NCBI GenBank assembly: GCA_022819505.1
Contig: JAJEHD010000021.1
Span: 62,001 to 126,000 of the forward strand
Length of the DNA stretch: 64,000 nucleotides
Reading direction: 5' to 3'
Source of the DNA: Acidimicrobiia bacterium
GTDB lineage: Bacteria > Actinomycetota > Acidimicrobiia > Acidimicrobiales > Aldehydirespiratoraceae
Made by a program: the position numbers and the translations under genes. Below the pieces are notes generated by a model. The model was not told the origin of the DNA. It ran no database searches and worked only from the letters and a program-made list of their open reading frames with translations. Below, piece by piece: positions 1 to 7,830 of the stretch (positions are counted from its first letter, which is position 1; each line of letters starts with the position of its first letter).

Positions 1-329
1 ATCGCAGCGGAGTAGGGCCACATGAACTGGCTGAGCCACTCCCACCCCGTCAGGCACTCTCCGAGAGTCCGTCCGAGCGACTGGTAGAGATGGTTGTGGC
101 AGTCGATCAGCCCGGGCATCACCACCTTCCCTTGGCACGAGATCGTCCGGTCCGCCTCGAACGAACGGGCCTCCTGGCCGTGTCCCACCCCGGCGATCCT
201 GTCGCCGTCGACGGCCACGAACCCGGATTCGATGACCGGCTGATCCTCATCGAGCGTCAGCACGGTGCCGCCGGTCAGCAGCAGGTCGCAGCGAGCGGGC
301 TCCGCCTGCTGGTTGTCCTGAGGGCTCAT
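1..329 (-). CDS. Amidohydrolase (TrzN/AtzB-like), N-terminal part only
   Basis: The gene is cut by the left edge; about 109 residues are visible. They show the N-terminal beta-sandwich typical of cyclic amidohydrolases followed by PGLIDCHNH (His78 and His80, the HxH metal pair opening the catalytic barrel) and LYQSLGR, which resembles chlorohydrolase, guanine deaminase and cytosine deaminase relatives. These enzymes hydrolyse amino, chloro or amide groups on heterocyclic rings in the cytoplasm. The start is fixed by AGGAGG just upstream of ATG at 329. It is the last gene of the minus-strand operon that begins with the BMP binding protein, 8 nt after the GcvT-like gene, so a role in breaking down the imported compound is likely. 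Substrate cannot be read from this fragment; the metal-site His, Glu and Asp of the C-terminal part lie outside the window. Confidence 0.85.
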   Translation of the reverse strand, partial: MSPQDNQQAEPARCDLLLTGGTVLTLDEDQPVIESGFVAVDGDRIAGVGHGQEARSFEADRTISCQGKVVMPGLIDCHNHLYQSLGRTLGECLTGWEWLSQFMWPYSAA

Positions 330-337
330 GATTCCTC

Positions 338-1564
338 CTATCCGGCTCGTTTCAGCCGGTAGTGGGGGAGGGCGACCAGGGTGGCGCCCACTTTCCCACT
401 GACGGGCCCGGCTGCCCATTCCACCGTGACCGGCGTGCCCGGTGCGGCGTGGGCCGGCACGACATGGGCGAAGCCGATGATCTTGTTGACGGTGGGCGAC
501 CAGGTCACGCTGGTGGCTCTTCCGATGCGGGATCCGTCGCGGAGGATGGAAAGCGGGAACCGGATGACTTGGGGGGTCACCTCGGGTGGGATGCCGGCGT
601 CCCGGTAGAGGCCGACGATGTCGCGCCAATCGATCTCGATTCCCACCATCGACCGCTTGGGACCGGCTTCGAGCTCGCGCCGCAGGGCCTCCTTGCCCAC
701 GAAGTCGGCCTGCTGGCCAAGGTCCACGAAGCGGTGCAGGTTCAACTCGAACGGCGTGGTCATGTTCTCGGGTGAGACGGGCAGCGGGTCGCCGAGGCGG
801 TCCATGGCGGCCGGGGTGTAGTCGGCGCCCACTATCACCATGCCGGCCTCGATCCGGGCCACATCGGCTGCGTGCAGGCCGCCGGCTCCGAGGCCGAACC
901 GCTCTCCCGCGTCGAACAGCGCGTCCCAGACGTCGGCGCCGTCGGCGGCGGGCACAAAGAACTCGTAGCCGATCTCGCCGGTGAAGCCCTGACGGAAGAC
1001 GGTGACCTCCACTCCGCCGACGGTGGTGTTTCGCAGCCGCGAGAAACGGAGGTCGGACCAACTCTGCCCGGTGGCCGCCTCGATGACCTCGGTCGACTTG
1101 GGCCCCTGCAGCGCGAGCAGCCCGAAGTCGAAGGTGACGTCCTCGATGGTGACGTCGTAACCCTCCGCGTTGTGCCTGAACCAGTTCATCATCGGATCAG
1201 CCGAGAACATGAACCGGTCCGGCGCGACCCGGGCGACCAAGCCGTCGCCCACCACGGCCCCGTCCTGGTTGCACCAGGGGGTGTAGTAGATCTGGCCCAC
1301 TTCGATCCTGGTGGCGTCCCTGGTGATCAGGTAGTCGGCCAGCTTCACGGCGTCGGGACCGGCTACGTAGTGCTTGGACAGCGGCGACTGGTCGAGGGCT
1401 GAGGCCTGCTCGCGGATAGTCCTCAACTCCTCCTGCCAGTCGGTGTAGGCGTCCACGATGTGGTAGCGGTCCCACGCATTCCACTTCTGGCGCTCGTTGA
1501 GAAGCGACGTGCGCGGGTAGAACGCGGTACCCATGATGGTCCGCTCTTGGTCGGTGGTAGTCAC
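338..1564 (-). CDS. GcvT/DmdA-family aminomethyl (C1) transferase, paralogue 1
   Basis: A 408-residue member of the glycine-cleavage T protein family, which moves a methyl or aminomethyl carbon to tetrahydrofolate. Visible hallmarks are LLALQGPKS, RQGFTGEIGYEF, the catalytic-region motif ADVARIEAG, and the C-terminal barrel signature TSVTWSPTV followed by GFAHV and PGTPV. GTG at 1564 is chosen because GGGAG precedes it; longer in-frame reading upstream runs into the permease gene and is compositionally wrong. It lies 10 nt after the last permease gene of the BMP-type transporter operon and before an amidohydrolase. A clear paralogue is encoded divergently at 6584-7816 (same length, shared YY-PWC, SADPMM/TADPMM and TSVTWSPTV blocks). 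There are no gcvP or gcvH genes nearby, so it is probably a dedicated demethylase or C1 carrier for the imported substrate, not the glycine cleavage T protein. Confidence 0.88.
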   Translation of the reverse strand: MTTTDQERTIMGTAFYPRTSLLNERQKWNAWDRYHIVDAYTDWQEELRTIREQASALDQSPLSKHYVAGPDAVKLADYLITRDATRIEVGQIYYTPWCNQDGAVVGDGLVARVAPDRFMFSADPMMNWFRHNAEGYDVTIEDVTFDFGLLALQGPKSTEVIEAATGQSWSDLRFSRLRNTTVGGVEVTVFRQGFTGEIGYEFFVPAADGADVWDALFDAGERFGLGAGGLHAADVARIEAGMVIVGADYTPAAMDRLGDPLPVSPENMTTPFELNLHRFVDLGQQADFVGKEALRRELEAGPKRSMVGIEIDWRDIVGLYRDAGIPPEVTPQVIRFPLSILRDGSRIGRATSVTWSPTVNKIIGFAHVVPAHAAPGTPVTVEWAAGPVSGKVGATLVALPHYRLKRAG

Positions 1565-1574
1565 TGGTGCTCCC

Positions 1575-2513
1575 TCATCGACTCTCTCTGAAATAAGGCT
1601 CGGCCAAGCTCGCCGGCATCTGGGATCGTCGCTCGGCCGCGGAGACGAAGACCATGACCAGGTACACGACCAGGAAGGGCAGGATCGCCAGAAGCTCGGT
1701 CGGGATGTTCCATCCCAGCAGCTGCAGGGTGAACCCGAGACTGGAGATGGCACCGAAGGCGTAGGCCGCCACCAGCAGCCGCAGGGAGCGCCAGCTGGCG
1801 AGGATCACGAGGATGACCGCGATCCAGCCCATGCCGGCCGTCATGTCGTCGAACCAGTCCGAGAACAGGCGCAGCGTGAGGTATCCCCCGCCGGCTCCGG
1901 CCGCCGCTCCCCCCAGAGCCACATGCAGGTACCTCATGCCGCTGACAGGGAGCCCGGCGGCGTCGGCGCTGGCGGGGTCGTGGCCCACCGCTCGCAGGTG
2001 CATGCCGGTCCTAGTGCGGAAGATGTACCACTGGACAACGGCAACGAAGGCCCACGACAGGTAGACCACCGGATCGTGCGACAGCAGGAGCGGGCCTACC
2101 GCTGGCCAGTCGTGGACCGACTCGGGGAACACCGGCGTGAAGATGCTTCCACTGAAGCGTCGCGCCACCGGAGGGTCGCCCTGGCTGCCGATGAAGCTCG
2201 ACAGGCCGGATCCGAGAATGACCAGGGCCACCCCGACTACCACCTGGTTGGCTCGCAACGAGACCGCGAGCACTGCCTGGATCATCGAGAATACGGCTGC
2301 CGCGAGGACCGCCACCACCAGGCCCGCGACCGGACTGCCGGTGGAGGTCGTCACCCAGAACCCGCTCACCGCGCCGATGAGCATCGTGCCCTCGACGCCG
2401 AGGTCGAGGACGCCGCTGCGCTGGGTGAGGATCGCCCCGCTGCCGGCGAGAACCACCGGGGTCCCCGTCGACACCGCGACCACCAGGGATTGGATCAAGA
2501 CCCAGTCGTTCAT
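1575..2513 (-). CDS. BMP-type ABC transporter permease, second subunit (NupQ/YufQ-like)
   Basis: A 312-residue inner-membrane permease of the BPD_transp_2 family. Multiple hydrophobic helices and the family motif GAILTQRSGVLDLGVEG near the N terminus, with GALGGAAAG-like loops later, match the second permease of simple-sugar/nucleoside importers of the BMP class. ATG at 2513 overlaps the TGA of the preceding permease (ATGA), which indicates translational coupling. The pair should form the transmembrane channel for the ATPase at 3640-5163 and the lipoprotein at 5209-6459. Family members with known function carry purine and pyrimidine nucleosides; the exact cargo here is unknown. Confidence 0.9.
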   Translation of the reverse strand: MNDWVLIQSLVVAVSTGTPVVLAGSGAILTQRSGVLDLGVEGTMLIGAVSGFWVTTSTGSPVAGLVVAVLAAAVFSMIQAVLAVSLRANQVVVGVALVILGSGLSSFIGSQGDPPVARRFSGSIFTPVFPESVHDWPAVGPLLLSHDPVVYLSWAFVAVVQWYIFRTRTGMHLRAVGHDPASADAAGLPVSGMRYLHVALGGAAAGAGGGYLTLRLFSDWFDDMTAGMGWIAVILVILASWRSLRLLVAAYAFGAISSLGFTLQLLGWNIPTELLAILPFLVVYLVMVFVSAAERRSQMPASLAEPYFRESR

Positions 2514-3643
2514 CGGCTGCCAACCTCGACCCGGGTGATCCGGACCCGGTACCGGATGAAGAACTGGGCCCCGGCGACACAAAGCAGGATGATGCCCTGT
2601 ATCACGATCACCACCGCGGGCGAGACGCCGAAGATGCTCAACGACGGGGCGGTGCTGAGCAACGCCCCCATCAGGAAGGCGATCGGCACCACCAGCAGGG
2701 GCTTCAGCAAGGCGACCGCGGCGACGACGATGCCGACGAATCCCAGATTGACCGCTATGGCCCGGGGTTCGAGCGCGAAGGTGATGCTCATCACGTACGT
2801 TCCACCGGCGACCCCGGCGAGGGCTCCCGAAACGGCGAAGACCGAGATGATCTGGCGGGTCGAGTTGATCCCCGCGTAGCTGGCCGCAGCGCGGGAGTCG
2901 CCGGCCACCCGCAACTGGTAGCCCCACACCGTCCTGCGGAGCGCGAGGGCGACGATCAACGCCAGCGCCAGCGAGAGAATCAGACCCGCATCGAACACCC
3001 CGAAATAGGGATCCAACTGGGTCGACTCCGGGATGACCTTCCCGGCCGGGAATCCCGGGTTGGTGCGATCCCGCCAATAGCTCACGCTGCCGAAGATCAG
3101 GTAGTTCATGATCCCCAGGGCGACGAAGTTGAGCATCAGGGTGGTGACCACCTCGTCGGTTCCGAACAGGGCCCGCGGCACGGCTGCGAGCGTGGCCCAG
3201 GCCGCTCCGCCGAGGGCGGCCGCTATGACGACCGCGGCCACTGCCAGCGGAGCGGGAAGCGAGGGGCCGAGCACCAGCGCCGCGGCCGCACCGGCCACCG
3301 AGCCCGCGATGAGCTGGCCCTCAGCACCGATCGACCACAGGCCCATGCGGAAGCAGACGGTCACCGCCAGCCCGGTGAGGATCAGCGGCGTGGTCGACCG
3401 CAGCGTCTCGCGGAGGGCCCTGGACGAGCCGAATGCCCGGTCGAACATCTCGCGGTATACGTCGAGGGGATTGTCACCCGCCATCAGCAGAAGGATCGCT
3501 CCGAGCCCGAACGCCAGGACCAGAGCGACGAGGTTGACGCCCAGTTGCTGGAGGAAGCGTGACGCCGCCCGCTGCTCAACCGTGATGGGGATGTGCCAGC
3601 GGCCACTCCGTGAGGCGGCACGGTCGACGGTGGGCGCGGTCAT
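2510..3643 (-). CDS. BMP-type ABC transporter permease, first subunit (NupP/YufP-like)
   Basis: A 377-residue permease of the same family as its neighbour but with the longer N-terminal extension usual for the first subunit. Diagnostic stretches include NPLDVYREMF, STTPLILTGLAV, FRMGLWSIGAEGQ (the characteristic N-IGAEGQ loop) and FGTDEVVTTLMLNF. ATG at 3643 overlaps the TGA of the upstream ATPase gene, and its own TGA overlaps the start of the next permease, so the three transporter genes are translated as a coupled block. About ten hydrophobic segments can be counted. It would form a heterodimeric channel with the 1575-2513 product. Confidence 0.9.
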   Translation of the reverse strand: MTAPTVDRAASRSGRWHIPITVEQRAASRFLQQLGVNLVALVLAFGLGAILLLMAGDNPLDVYREMFDRAFGSSRALRETLRSTTPLILTGLAVTVCFRMGLWSIGAEGQLIAGSVAGAAAALVLGPSLPAPLAVAAVVIAAALGGAAWATLAAVPRALFGTDEVVTTLMLNFVALGIMNYLIFGSVSYWRDRTNPGFPAGKVIPESTQLDPYFGVFDAGLILSLALALIVALALRRTVWGYQLRVAGDSRAAASYAGINSTRQIISVFAVSGALAGVAGGTYVMSITFALEPRAIAVNLGFVGIVVAAVALLKPLLVVPIAFLMGALLSTAPSLSIFGVSPAVVIVIQGIILLCVAGAQFFIRYRVRITRVEVGSR

Positions 3644-5163
3644 GTCAAGCCTGCCATCCAGCGCCCGACTTGAGCCACATCGACTTCGGATGCCGGTCGT
3701 GACGCCACGACCCGACCCTCGTACATCACGACCACCTCGTCGGAGATTCCGAGCACCTCCTCGAGATCCCCCGAGAAGAGGAGGATGCCCACGCCGCGGC
3801 CGCGTTCGGCCTTGAGGATGGTCCGGACCGCTTCGGCCGCCCCGACGTCGAGGCCGCGGGTCGGTTCCGACGCGACCAGTAGGGCGGGCTGCCGCGACAG
3901 CTCGCGAGCGAGGATCAGCCGCTGCAGGTTGCCTCCCGACAGCACGCTGATCGGCAGGCCCTTGCGCACGCCGCGGATATCGAACCCATCGATCAGACGT
4001 CGAGCCCATTGGTTGATCGCCGACAGCCGCAGGAACGGCCCGATACTGAACTCCCGGTCTCGCTGGCTCCTCAGCAGCACGTTGTCCTCGATCTCAAGTC
4101 CGAGAACCAGGCCCCTCGTCAGGCGGTCCTCGGGAACGAATCCCATCCCATTCTTGATCCTGTCGCCGATCGTCTGCGATGAGATGTCCTCGCCCCGGAG
4201 CCTGATCGTGCCCGACGTTGTGGTGCGGAGCCCGGTGATGACCTCCGCCAGCTCGCGCTGGCCATTCCCGGACACGCCGGCCACCCCCACGATCTGGCCT
4301 GCCCTCACGGTGAGATTCACGCCGTCGAGTTCGGGGCGCGTCGCGGCGTCGCTGACGACCGATACCGAGTGCAACTCCAGGAGCTCGTCTCCGGTGGCGT
4401 GGGATGCGTCGACGGACCCGGATCCCGGTGCCAGGTCGTCGCCGATCATGAGTCTGGCCAGGTCGTGGGTGGTGGTGTCCTCGACGCGTTGGTGAGCGAC
4501 CTTCTTCCCGGATCGCAGGACTGTCACGGTGTCGGCGGACTGCTGGACCTCGCGCAGCTTGTGGGTCACGAGAATCACACCCCGGCCCTGGTCGGCGAGG
4601 TTCCTGAGCGCCGCGAACAGGGCTTCAGCCTCGCGGGGGGTCAGCACGGCCGTCGGCTCGTCGAGGATGAGGACCTTCACGCCGCGGTTGAGGAGACGGA
4701 TGATCTCGGCCTGCTGCTTCTCGCCGACGGCAAGGTCACCGACGTATTTGGTCGGCTCGATCCACAGGCCGTGCCTGTCCATGACCTCCCGGGCGCGGTC
4801 GGCCAGCCCGCTCGCGGTCATCCTGACCGGCACGTCGGGATTGCCGAGCAGGATGTTCTCGGCGACGGTCATCTGCTCCACCAGCCGGAAGTGCTGGTAC
4901 ACCATCCCGACGCCGGCCTCCAGGGCCGCGTGCGGGGAGTGGGGACCGTAGGGGGCTCCAGCCAGGGTCATCTCGCCCCGGGTGGGGTGGTACAAGCCGG
5001 CCAGGATCGAGCACAGCGTCGATTTTCCGGCCCCGTTCTCGCCCAGCAGGGCGTGGATCTCGCCCCAACGAAGGTCGAAATCTACGTCCTCGAGGACGGA
5101 CTGGCCGAAGAACTCCTTGGAGATGCCGATCGTGCGGACCGCCAACTCCGTGTCCTGCGGCAT
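3640..5163 (-). CDS. ABC transporter ATPase with two nucleotide-binding domains (BMP/sugar type)
   Basis: This 507-residue protein has two fused nucleotide-binding domains, as in RbsA/MglA and YufO. Domain 1 carries Walker A GENGAGKST (residues 41-49), the signature-like VGEKQQ and Walker B LILDEPT. Domain 2 has a degenerate P-loop (GVSGNGQREL), a good signature LSGGNLQR and a Walker B in which Asp is replaced (VASEPTRGLD), so only site 1 is expected to be fully catalytic, the usual asymmetry of this family. ATG at 5163 lies 45 nt after the binding-protein gene, separated from it by a strong GC hairpin. It energises the two permeases encoded immediately downstream. Confidence 0.93.
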   Translation of the reverse strand: MPQDTELAVRTIGISKEFFGQSVLEDVDFDLRWGEIHALLGENGAGKSTLCSILAGLYHPTRGEMTLAGAPYGPHSPHAALEAGVGMVYQHFRLVEQMTVAENILLGNPDVPVRMTASGLADRAREVMDRHGLWIEPTKYVGDLAVGEKQQAEIIRLLNRGVKVLILDEPTAVLTPREAEALFAALRNLADQGRGVILVTHKLREVQQSADTVTVLRSGKKVAHQRVEDTTTHDLARLMIGDDLAPGSGSVDASHATGDELLELHSVSVVSDAATRPELDGVNLTVRAGQIVGVAGVSGNGQRELAEVITGLRTTTSGTIRLRGEDISSQTIGDRIKNGMGFVPEDRLTRGLVLGLEIEDNVLLRSQRDREFSIGPFLRLSAINQWARRLIDGFDIRGVRKGLPISVLSGGNLQRLILARELSRQPALLVASEPTRGLDVGAAEAVRTILKAERGRGVGILLFSGDLEEVLGISDEVVVMYEGRVVASRPASEVDVAQVGRWMAGLT

Positions 5164-5174
5164 GACCTGTTGAC

Positions 5175-5199
5175 CCCCCGCGGCGCGGGATCGCGGGGG
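5175..5199 (-). promoter_or_regulatory. GC stem-loop between BMP lipoprotein gene and ATPase gene
   Basis: CCCCCGCG (5175-5182) and CGCGGGGG (5192-5199) form a perfect 8-bp stem with a 9-nt loop inside the 45-nt gap after the binding-protein stop codon. There is no U tract, so it looks like an mRNA-stabilising or partial-attenuation hairpin that raises binding protein above the membrane subunits (inference). Confidence 0.6.
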
Positions 5200-5208
5200 A
5201 TCGGCCTC

Positions 5209-6459
5209 TTAGCCGATCTCGCCCTGGACGCCTTCGATCACCCACTCGCAGCAGATGGCGCGATCGAAGAACTCGAGGGCCTCGCCCTCGGGTACGACGA
5301 GGTTGCCGTCGCGGTCCACTATCGGACCGGCGAACACATCCAGGTCACCGGCGGCGATGTCCGCGATCAAGCTGTCCACCAGGTCTTGCGCCTCTGCGGG
5401 AACCGACGCCCCGAACTCGGCGTAGCCGAGGAGCCCGTCGGCGTAGCCACCGTAGATGTATCCTGGCTCCCAAGTGCCCGCGGCCACCTCCTGCGCGGTG
5501 GTCACGAAGGCGGCGCCCCAGTTGTAGAGCGACCCTCCCAGCCACGAGTCGGGCGCCTGGAGGCGGGCGTCGTCGTACCCGTATCCGATGAACCCGGCGC
5601 CGCGCTGGGCGGCCACCTCCGGCACCGCCGACGATGACAGGTCATAGGTGAGGACGTCGACACCGAGATCGATCAGGGCGTTGGCCGCTTGAAGCTCGAG
5701 ATTGGGATCGAACCAGTCGTTGGTGAACACCACATGCACCTCGGCGTCGGGGTTCACCGAGCGGGCGCCGGCCGCGAACAGGTTCAGCGGCTTGAGCACG
5801 AAGGAGATCCCGAATGCCGCCACGTAGCCGATCTTGCCGGTCTCGCTCAACGCGGCCGCCAGCGCGCCGTCCACGTACCGGGCCTCTTCCACCGCCAGGC
5901 AGTACTGGCCCATGTTGTCGGTGACGGTGGCGTCGCAAGCATGCAGGAACGCGGTCTCGGGATAGTCCGCGGACACGATGGCCATGTCGGCGTCGTACGT
6001 GGAGGTGCCGATGATCAGGTGGTAGCCGTCCTCGGCAAGGTCCGTCATCGCCCGCTGAGCAGTCTGCCCAGGGGCGATTTCCTCGACCCTGAGGACCTCG
6101 GCGCCAGGCATCGAATCCACGAGCAACTGCGTCCCGGCATCCATCGAGCCTTGCCACCCGCCCTGGTCGAGCGTTCCGTCATAGAGCACCGCAATCCGCA
6201 TCCCAGTGCCATCCGACGCGCTCAGAGTGTCGGTAACCTCCGTGGGCGCCTCGGGCACGGTGGTCGTCACCTCAGCGGGCGCTTCAGGCGCGGCGGTGGT
6301 GGTGGTCTCGGGCGCTGCGGCGGCGGTGGTCTCGGTTTCGGGCGCGGCGGCGGTGGTCGCAGGCGCGGCGGGCGCGTCAGCCTCGTCATCCCCGCAAGCG
6401 GCCATCACCAGGCACATCGTCGACGTGACCGCCAGCCACGTCCGGGTCCTTCTCCTCAT
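5209..6459 (-). CDS. BMP-family substrate-binding lipoprotein
   Basis: A 416-residue exported solute-binding protein. Residues 1-22 form a short Arg-rich signal peptide ending in a lipobox-like MAAC (Cys22 lipidated). Residues about 25-80 are a low-complexity Ala/Pro/Glu/Thr linker, and the mature domain starts near MRIAVLYDG. The mature part contains DQGGWQGSMDAG, IIGTSTYD and DLSSSAVPEVAAQRGA, matching the Bmp/Med family that binds nucleosides and related ligands. ATG at 6459 is preceded by AGGGGG. It is the first gene of the operon that continues through ATPase, two permeases, GcvT-like protein and amidohydrolase. Two Cys near the C terminus (CCEW) are unusual and could form a disulfide. 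Confidence 0.9.
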   Translation of the reverse strand: MRRRTRTWLAVTSTMCLVMAACGDDEADAPAAPATTAAAPETETTAAAAPETTTTAAPEAPAEVTTTVPEAPTEVTDTLSASDGTGMRIAVLYDGTLDQGGWQGSMDAGTQLLVDSMPGAEVLRVEEIAPGQTAQRAMTDLAEDGYHLIIGTSTYDADMAIVSADYPETAFLHACDATVTDNMGQYCLAVEEARYVDGALAAALSETGKIGYVAAFGISFVLKPLNLFAAGARSVNPDAEVHVVFTNDWFDPNLELQAANALIDLGVDVLTYDLSSSAVPEVAAQRGAGFIGYGYDDARLQAPDSWLGGSLYNWGAAFVTTAQEVAAGTWEPGYIYGGYADGLLGYAEFGASVPAEAQDLVDSLIADIAAGDLDVFAGPIVDRDGNLVVPEGEALEFFDRAICCEWVIEGVQGEIG

Positions 6460-6521
6460 GTGTCCCCCTTTTCGGAACAGCGATCGATGAACTGCTGTCG
6501 GGTAGCGATCTGCTATCCCTA

Positions 6522-6541
6522 GTGCTGTACGTTACATGCAC
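6522..6541. promoter_or_regulatory. Operator-like inverted repeat in the divergent BMP/GcvT promoter region
   Basis: GTGCTGTA-CGT-TACATGCAC is an almost perfect inverted repeat (arms GTGC-TGTA and TACA-T-GCAC, one extra T on the right). It sits in the 124-nt divergent gap between the binding-protein gene and the second GcvT gene, where a single regulator could control both directions. The TGTA-N3-TACA core resembles GntR-type sites; no regulator gene is adjacent. Confidence 0.45.
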
Positions 6542-6583
6542 ACTTCGGCCGGTGGCGTGGTCGAGAGCCCGGGGGCGGAAGAC

Positions 6584-7816
6584 ATGACCAACGACCTGAG
6601 CGAGGTCTACGCATTCGGGGGGACCCCGTTCAACAGCCGCACCGCGCCGCTCAACAAGTGGCGGCGCTGGGTCTCCTGGGACCGGTTTCACCTCGTTGAC
6701 GTGTTCAGCACGATCGAGGAGGAACTAGGCGCCATCCGCAATCGGGCCGCCGTCATCGAGATGTCGCCGCTGTCGCAGCACGTCATCGCCGGCCCGGACG
6801 CGGCCCGGCTGGTCGACCGGGTCATCACCCGCCGGGTCGACACCATGGCCAACCGCCAGGTGTACTACTCGCCCTGGTGTGACCACGATGGCAAGATGAT
6901 CGGCGACGGCATCGTGGTGCGGCTCGAAGAGAACCGCTTCATCATGACGGCCGATCCCATGATGACCTGGCTGGCCCAGTGTTCGACCGACCTCGACGTG
7001 GAGTTCGAGAACACCCAGGGCGCCAACGGCCTGCTCGCGTTGCAGGGCCCCCGGTCCAGGAGCGTGCTCGAACGCCTCACCGGTCGGGACTGGTCCGATC
7101 TGAAGTTCTCGCGAGGCACCGAAGCCCGGGTTGCCGGCCTGGATGTGTGGGTCTGGCGGCAGGGGTTCACCGGCGAGCTGGGCTACGAGTTCTGGGTGCC
7201 CGCCGAGTCGGCGCCGACCCTCTGGGACGCGGTGATGGAGGCCGGAGAACCCGACGGTTTGCTCCCTGCGGGCCACTTCGCCGAGGATGTCGCCCGGATC
7301 GAGGCCGGTTTGCTGATCGTGGTGGCCGACTACCTCGGGTCTGGACCTGACCGCTCGGCCCATCCCACCGCAGAGCAGGAGGAGTCCTTCGTCACGCCCT
7401 ACGAGCTGGGCATCGGCCATTTCGTGGACTTCGACAAGCCCGAGTTCATGGGCCGCGAAGCGCTCCTGAAGGCGAGGGACGCTCCCCAGAAGCGCCGGCT
7501 CGCCGGGGTGGTCGTCAACTGGCGGGAGATCGTCGACGTGTATCTCGACATCGGTCGCCCGCCGGTTGTCCTGCCCCGAGTGCATCGCGACCCGCAGGTG
7601 CCCATCCACCGGGGCGGGGAGCGGGTCGGCCACGCGACCAGCGTCACGTGGAGTCCCACCGTCGAGCAGGTGATCGGATTCGCCCACATCCACCCTGCAG
7701 CCGCGGACCCGGGCACCGAGGTGACCCTAGGATGGGATGTGATGGGCGAGGAGCACGCGGTCTCCGGGACCGTCGTCGAGCTGCCGTTCCTCCCCATGAG
7801 GCGAGCCGCCGGGTAG
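6584..7816 (+). CDS. GcvT/DmdA-family aminomethyl (C1) transferase, paralogue 2
   Basis: A 410-residue paralogue of the 338-1564 product. It shares VYYSPWC, MTADPMMTW, LLALQGPRS, RQGFTGELGYEFW, EDVARIEAG and TSVTWSPTV with it. ATG at 6584 is preferred to an upstream in-frame ATG (6536) because GGAAG lies just before it and the protein then aligns end to end with the paralogue. It is transcribed away from the BMP operon and is followed 14 nt later by a Rieske oxygenase gene whose AGGAGG overlaps the stop codon of this gene. Pairing of a Rieske demethylase (releasing a C1 unit) with a folate-dependent C1 acceptor is a plausible job; the substrate is unknown. Confidence 0.88.
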   Translation: MTNDLSEVYAFGGTPFNSRTAPLNKWRRWVSWDRFHLVDVFSTIEEELGAIRNRAAVIEMSPLSQHVIAGPDAARLVDRVITRRVDTMANRQVYYSPWCDHDGKMIGDGIVVRLEENRFIMTADPMMTWLAQCSTDLDVEFENTQGANGLLALQGPRSRSVLERLTGRDWSDLKFSRGTEARVAGLDVWVWRQGFTGELGYEFWVPAESAPTLWDAVMEAGEPDGLLPAGHFAEDVARIEAGLLIVVADYLGSGPDRSAHPTAEQEESFVTPYELGIGHFVDFDKPEFMGREALLKARDAPQKRRLAGVVVNWREIVDVYLDIGRPPVVLPRVHRDPQVPIHRGGERVGHATSVTWSPTVEQVIGFAHIHPAAADPGTEVTLGWDVMGEEHAVSGTVVELPFLPMRRAAG

Positions 7817-7830
7817 GAGGCCGATTCGTC

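Noticed and set aside
1565..1753. N-terminal extension of the first GcvT protein
   Set aside because: It overlaps the permease gene in another frame and is Ser/Pro/Trp-rich noise; the GTG at 1564 has a GGGAG site.
338..7816. Assignment of the two GcvT homologues as glycine cleavage T protein
   Set aside because: No gcvP or gcvH nearby, two divergent paralogues, and operon linkage to an importer and Rieske gene argue for a specialised role.
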